The position numbers and the translations under genes are program-made. From Thamnaconus septentrionalis (Eukaryota > Chordata > Actinopteri > Tetraodontiformes > Monacanthidae), in contig CM020514.1 in assembly GCA_009823395.1 (NCBI GenBank), positions 7,661,466-7,725,465 of the forward strand: a stretch of DNA of 64,000 nt. Reading direction: 5' to 3'. This document shows positions 62,267-64,000 of this stretch, piece by piece. Position 1 is the first letter of the stretch. Each line of letters opens with the position of its first letter. Under the pieces are notes generated by a model. That model was given only the letters and a program-made list of their open reading frames with translations, had not been told where the DNA came from and searched no databases.

Positions 62267-62274
62267 TGACGTCA
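62267..62274. promoter_or_regulatory. Second perfect CRE (GTGACGTCAC)
   Basis: A ten-base palindrome containing TGACGTCA, 215 bp after the first CRE and about 400 bp before the likely start-site region. Confidence 0.5.
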
Positions 62275-62499
62275 CGAGGTAACGAGTATATGTTGAGATT
62301 ATGTACTTGTAGTTGACCCATGTCACCGTAACAAAGTCAAGTTACTTTTGGACAACACAATGTAAACGTAAAAATAAGCACCACCGTCAAATTAACAATT
62401 GCAGGCGCCAGTTTCTCGCTTTTGACCTAGATTTATTGTTGTTGTACAATTAATAAACTGTAAAATATGAACTATTGACGTTTTATCCTCCCAAAAAAA

Positions 62500-63700
62500 G
62501 TAACTCCTCGCGGTCCAACGGCCGTCGTTAAGCTCCGTCTCCTCTCGGCATTTTCCGCCCTTCTCCGCTGCCGAATCGGTCGTTTCCGCCTGGTGTCGCC
62601 ATCTGCTTTCTCGTCCCTCTCCAATCTCCGTGTTGTTGTTCCCGGTGACGCGGCGGAGGTGTAGCCTGACGCGGGCTCTTACGTGTCGGCCAGAATAAAA
62701 GTGGAGCTCCGGAGGCCTGGGAGTGACGAAGGGAGTCAGTATCGGTAAGGACGTGGCCGTGTCCGGGGCTCGGAGTGACGGCGCGATGCCGCGCAAAGTG
62801 TCGGTCTGGTCGGGTTCGGCCCGAAGGAAACAAAGAGATCATGGCGCCGCCGTGTGTTTGTTGCAGGATGGAGGGAGGGGAGGCTGCGGCTGTTTTAGTG
62901 GGGAATGTGTAGCCCCATGCCAAGTGAGCGCCGTGTCTGCGTCTCTCTCTGTGTGTGACACCAAACCGATGAGAGGGACAGTTTGGCCGCCGGCTCACGA
63001 GAAAGTGGGATGACACTCATTCATTGTCGTGACTCTGTTTGTTGTCGCCGTGACGGACCGAAAACACAACACGCGCGCAACATTTGCGCCGTTTCCTCGC
63101 GCACAAAAAACGCGGATCGCTGGTGTAATTCAGCTTCCACCCAAATGAAACAGCTTTGCCGCGAGCTAATACGGCATTACCCCGAATCTCCATTGATAAA
63201 TATCTTTGTTTCATTGCGTAACAATCCAGACTAGTTGGAAAGCGGTCACAGCAGGCCGCCTTCACTTTCACGTCGAGAAAACAAACCAGCGAGGCCTGAA
63301 GATGGAACTCGTACGTTGTTCTATTAATGTGCGTTCACGTGTGTTTCTCCTCATTGTGTTCATTTTTGTTCGGTTTCTCTCATCTCTTTACGCGCTGCGT
63401 CGAGGTGGGGGGCAGGGGGCGTTGCCTGGCCATGTGGCTCCGATCGCTGTCACACACGCAGACACACGCGCACGGAGCATCCGAGTGATTTTTGAAAAGC
63501 AGAGGGAGAAATGTGTAAAGCCAATCATGCGGCGGAGAGACGCTACGCACGGTGTGAGATCACAGTGCGCGCTGGCGGACGGAGACGACGGAGATCGCGT
63601 CCCTCTCATTACGTTCGTCTCCAGCGCTGCTGTCAACCCAGGCGCGCCCAGAACAAGCCACGAGCCAGAGCGGGATGCCAGTTTACTCTGCCTAGTGTGG
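62500..63700. promoter_or_regulatory. CpG-island-like promoter block of the next gene
   Basis: Composition changes to CpG-dense DNA (CCGTCGTTAAG, GGTGACGCGGCGGAGG, GACGGCGCGATGCCGCGC) after AT-rich intergenic sequence. It contains a TATA-like AATAAAAG at 62694-62701 and a good splice donor, TCG/GTAAGGAC, at 62741. This suggests a short noncoding first exon on the plus strand. No recognisable protein is encoded in either direction up to 64000, so the gene is not named and its direction is uncertain. Confidence 0.45.
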
Positions 63701-64000
63701 CCCTAAATTCTGCAGCAGGACCTAAATAAACACTATTACATCAGATTACCCTAATTAATCAAACAAAAATGTTGTTAACATGTATTGTCAGGGTTCCTCA
63801 CCGCCTCTTACAATTGGCTTTATTAGTCATTACAAACACTGTTGTTGCATAACTCGTTGCATAAATTGTGAAACTTGCAAAAATCACAACAAACCTTTGT
63901 GTTGCCCCTTAAAGCCTCAACAAGAAGCCCATTTGAAATGCAGGGATTCAGAAAATGTGGGATCATAATGTTGGATCACAGAAAATGTTGGATCACATTA

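Overview
The window is vertebrate nuclear DNA, almost certainly from a ray-finned (teleost) fish. The evidence is a KLF7-type Kruppel-like factor gene with vertebrate intron positions, a tRNA-headed SINE and hAT/MITE-type repeats of the kind common in teleosts, dense (CA/GT)n and (CT)n microsatellites, and no mammalian Alu- or L1-like repeats. No bacterial operons, rRNA genes, CRISPR arrays or viral genes are seen. The longest open frames are simple-repeat or composition artefacts.

Layout. Positions 1-24895 carry the 3' part of one plus-strand gene, klf7: the end of intron 1 (1-8198), exon 2 (8199-8881), intron 2 (8882-18484), exon 3 (18485-18608), intron 3 (18609-24843) and the last coding exon with its stop (24844-24895). 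Exon 1, which would encode the conserved KLF6/KLF7 N-terminus, was not found and should lie upstream. Exons 2-4 encode an acidic/proline-rich regulatory region and three C-terminal C2H2 zinc fingers. Exon 2 is not readable in one frame: a TGA at 8505-8507 and homology that jumps between frames point to several 1-base indels, although both flanks, all splice sites and the fingers are intact. A long, A/T- and G-run-rich 3' UTR probably follows, with candidate poly(A) signals at 27550, 28338-28355 and 30588.

Positions 30.6-62 kb have no recognisable coding exon. They hold AT-rich unique sequence with blocks of homeodomain/POU-like words that resemble developmental enhancers, microsatellites, and several datable insertions: a solo LTR with a 4-bp target duplication (35992-36311), a 0.5-kb inverted-repeat element with an internal degenerate minisatellite (50862-51360), and at least three diverged copies of a MITE-like family built around an 18-base near-palindrome. 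Within klf7 there is a tRNA-derived SINE about 150 bp before exon 2 and a complete hAT element (8-bp target duplication) 54 bp after it.

From about 62.0 kb to the end, two perfect cAMP-response elements precede a CpG-rich block. This looks like the promoter and first exon of the next gene, whose coding part is not in the window. No undescribed multi-gene system is visible. The observations most worth checking are the broken reading frame of klf7 exon 2, the two insertions crowding that exon, the intact-boundary transposable elements, the palindromic RFX-type sites and the CRE-bearing promoter.
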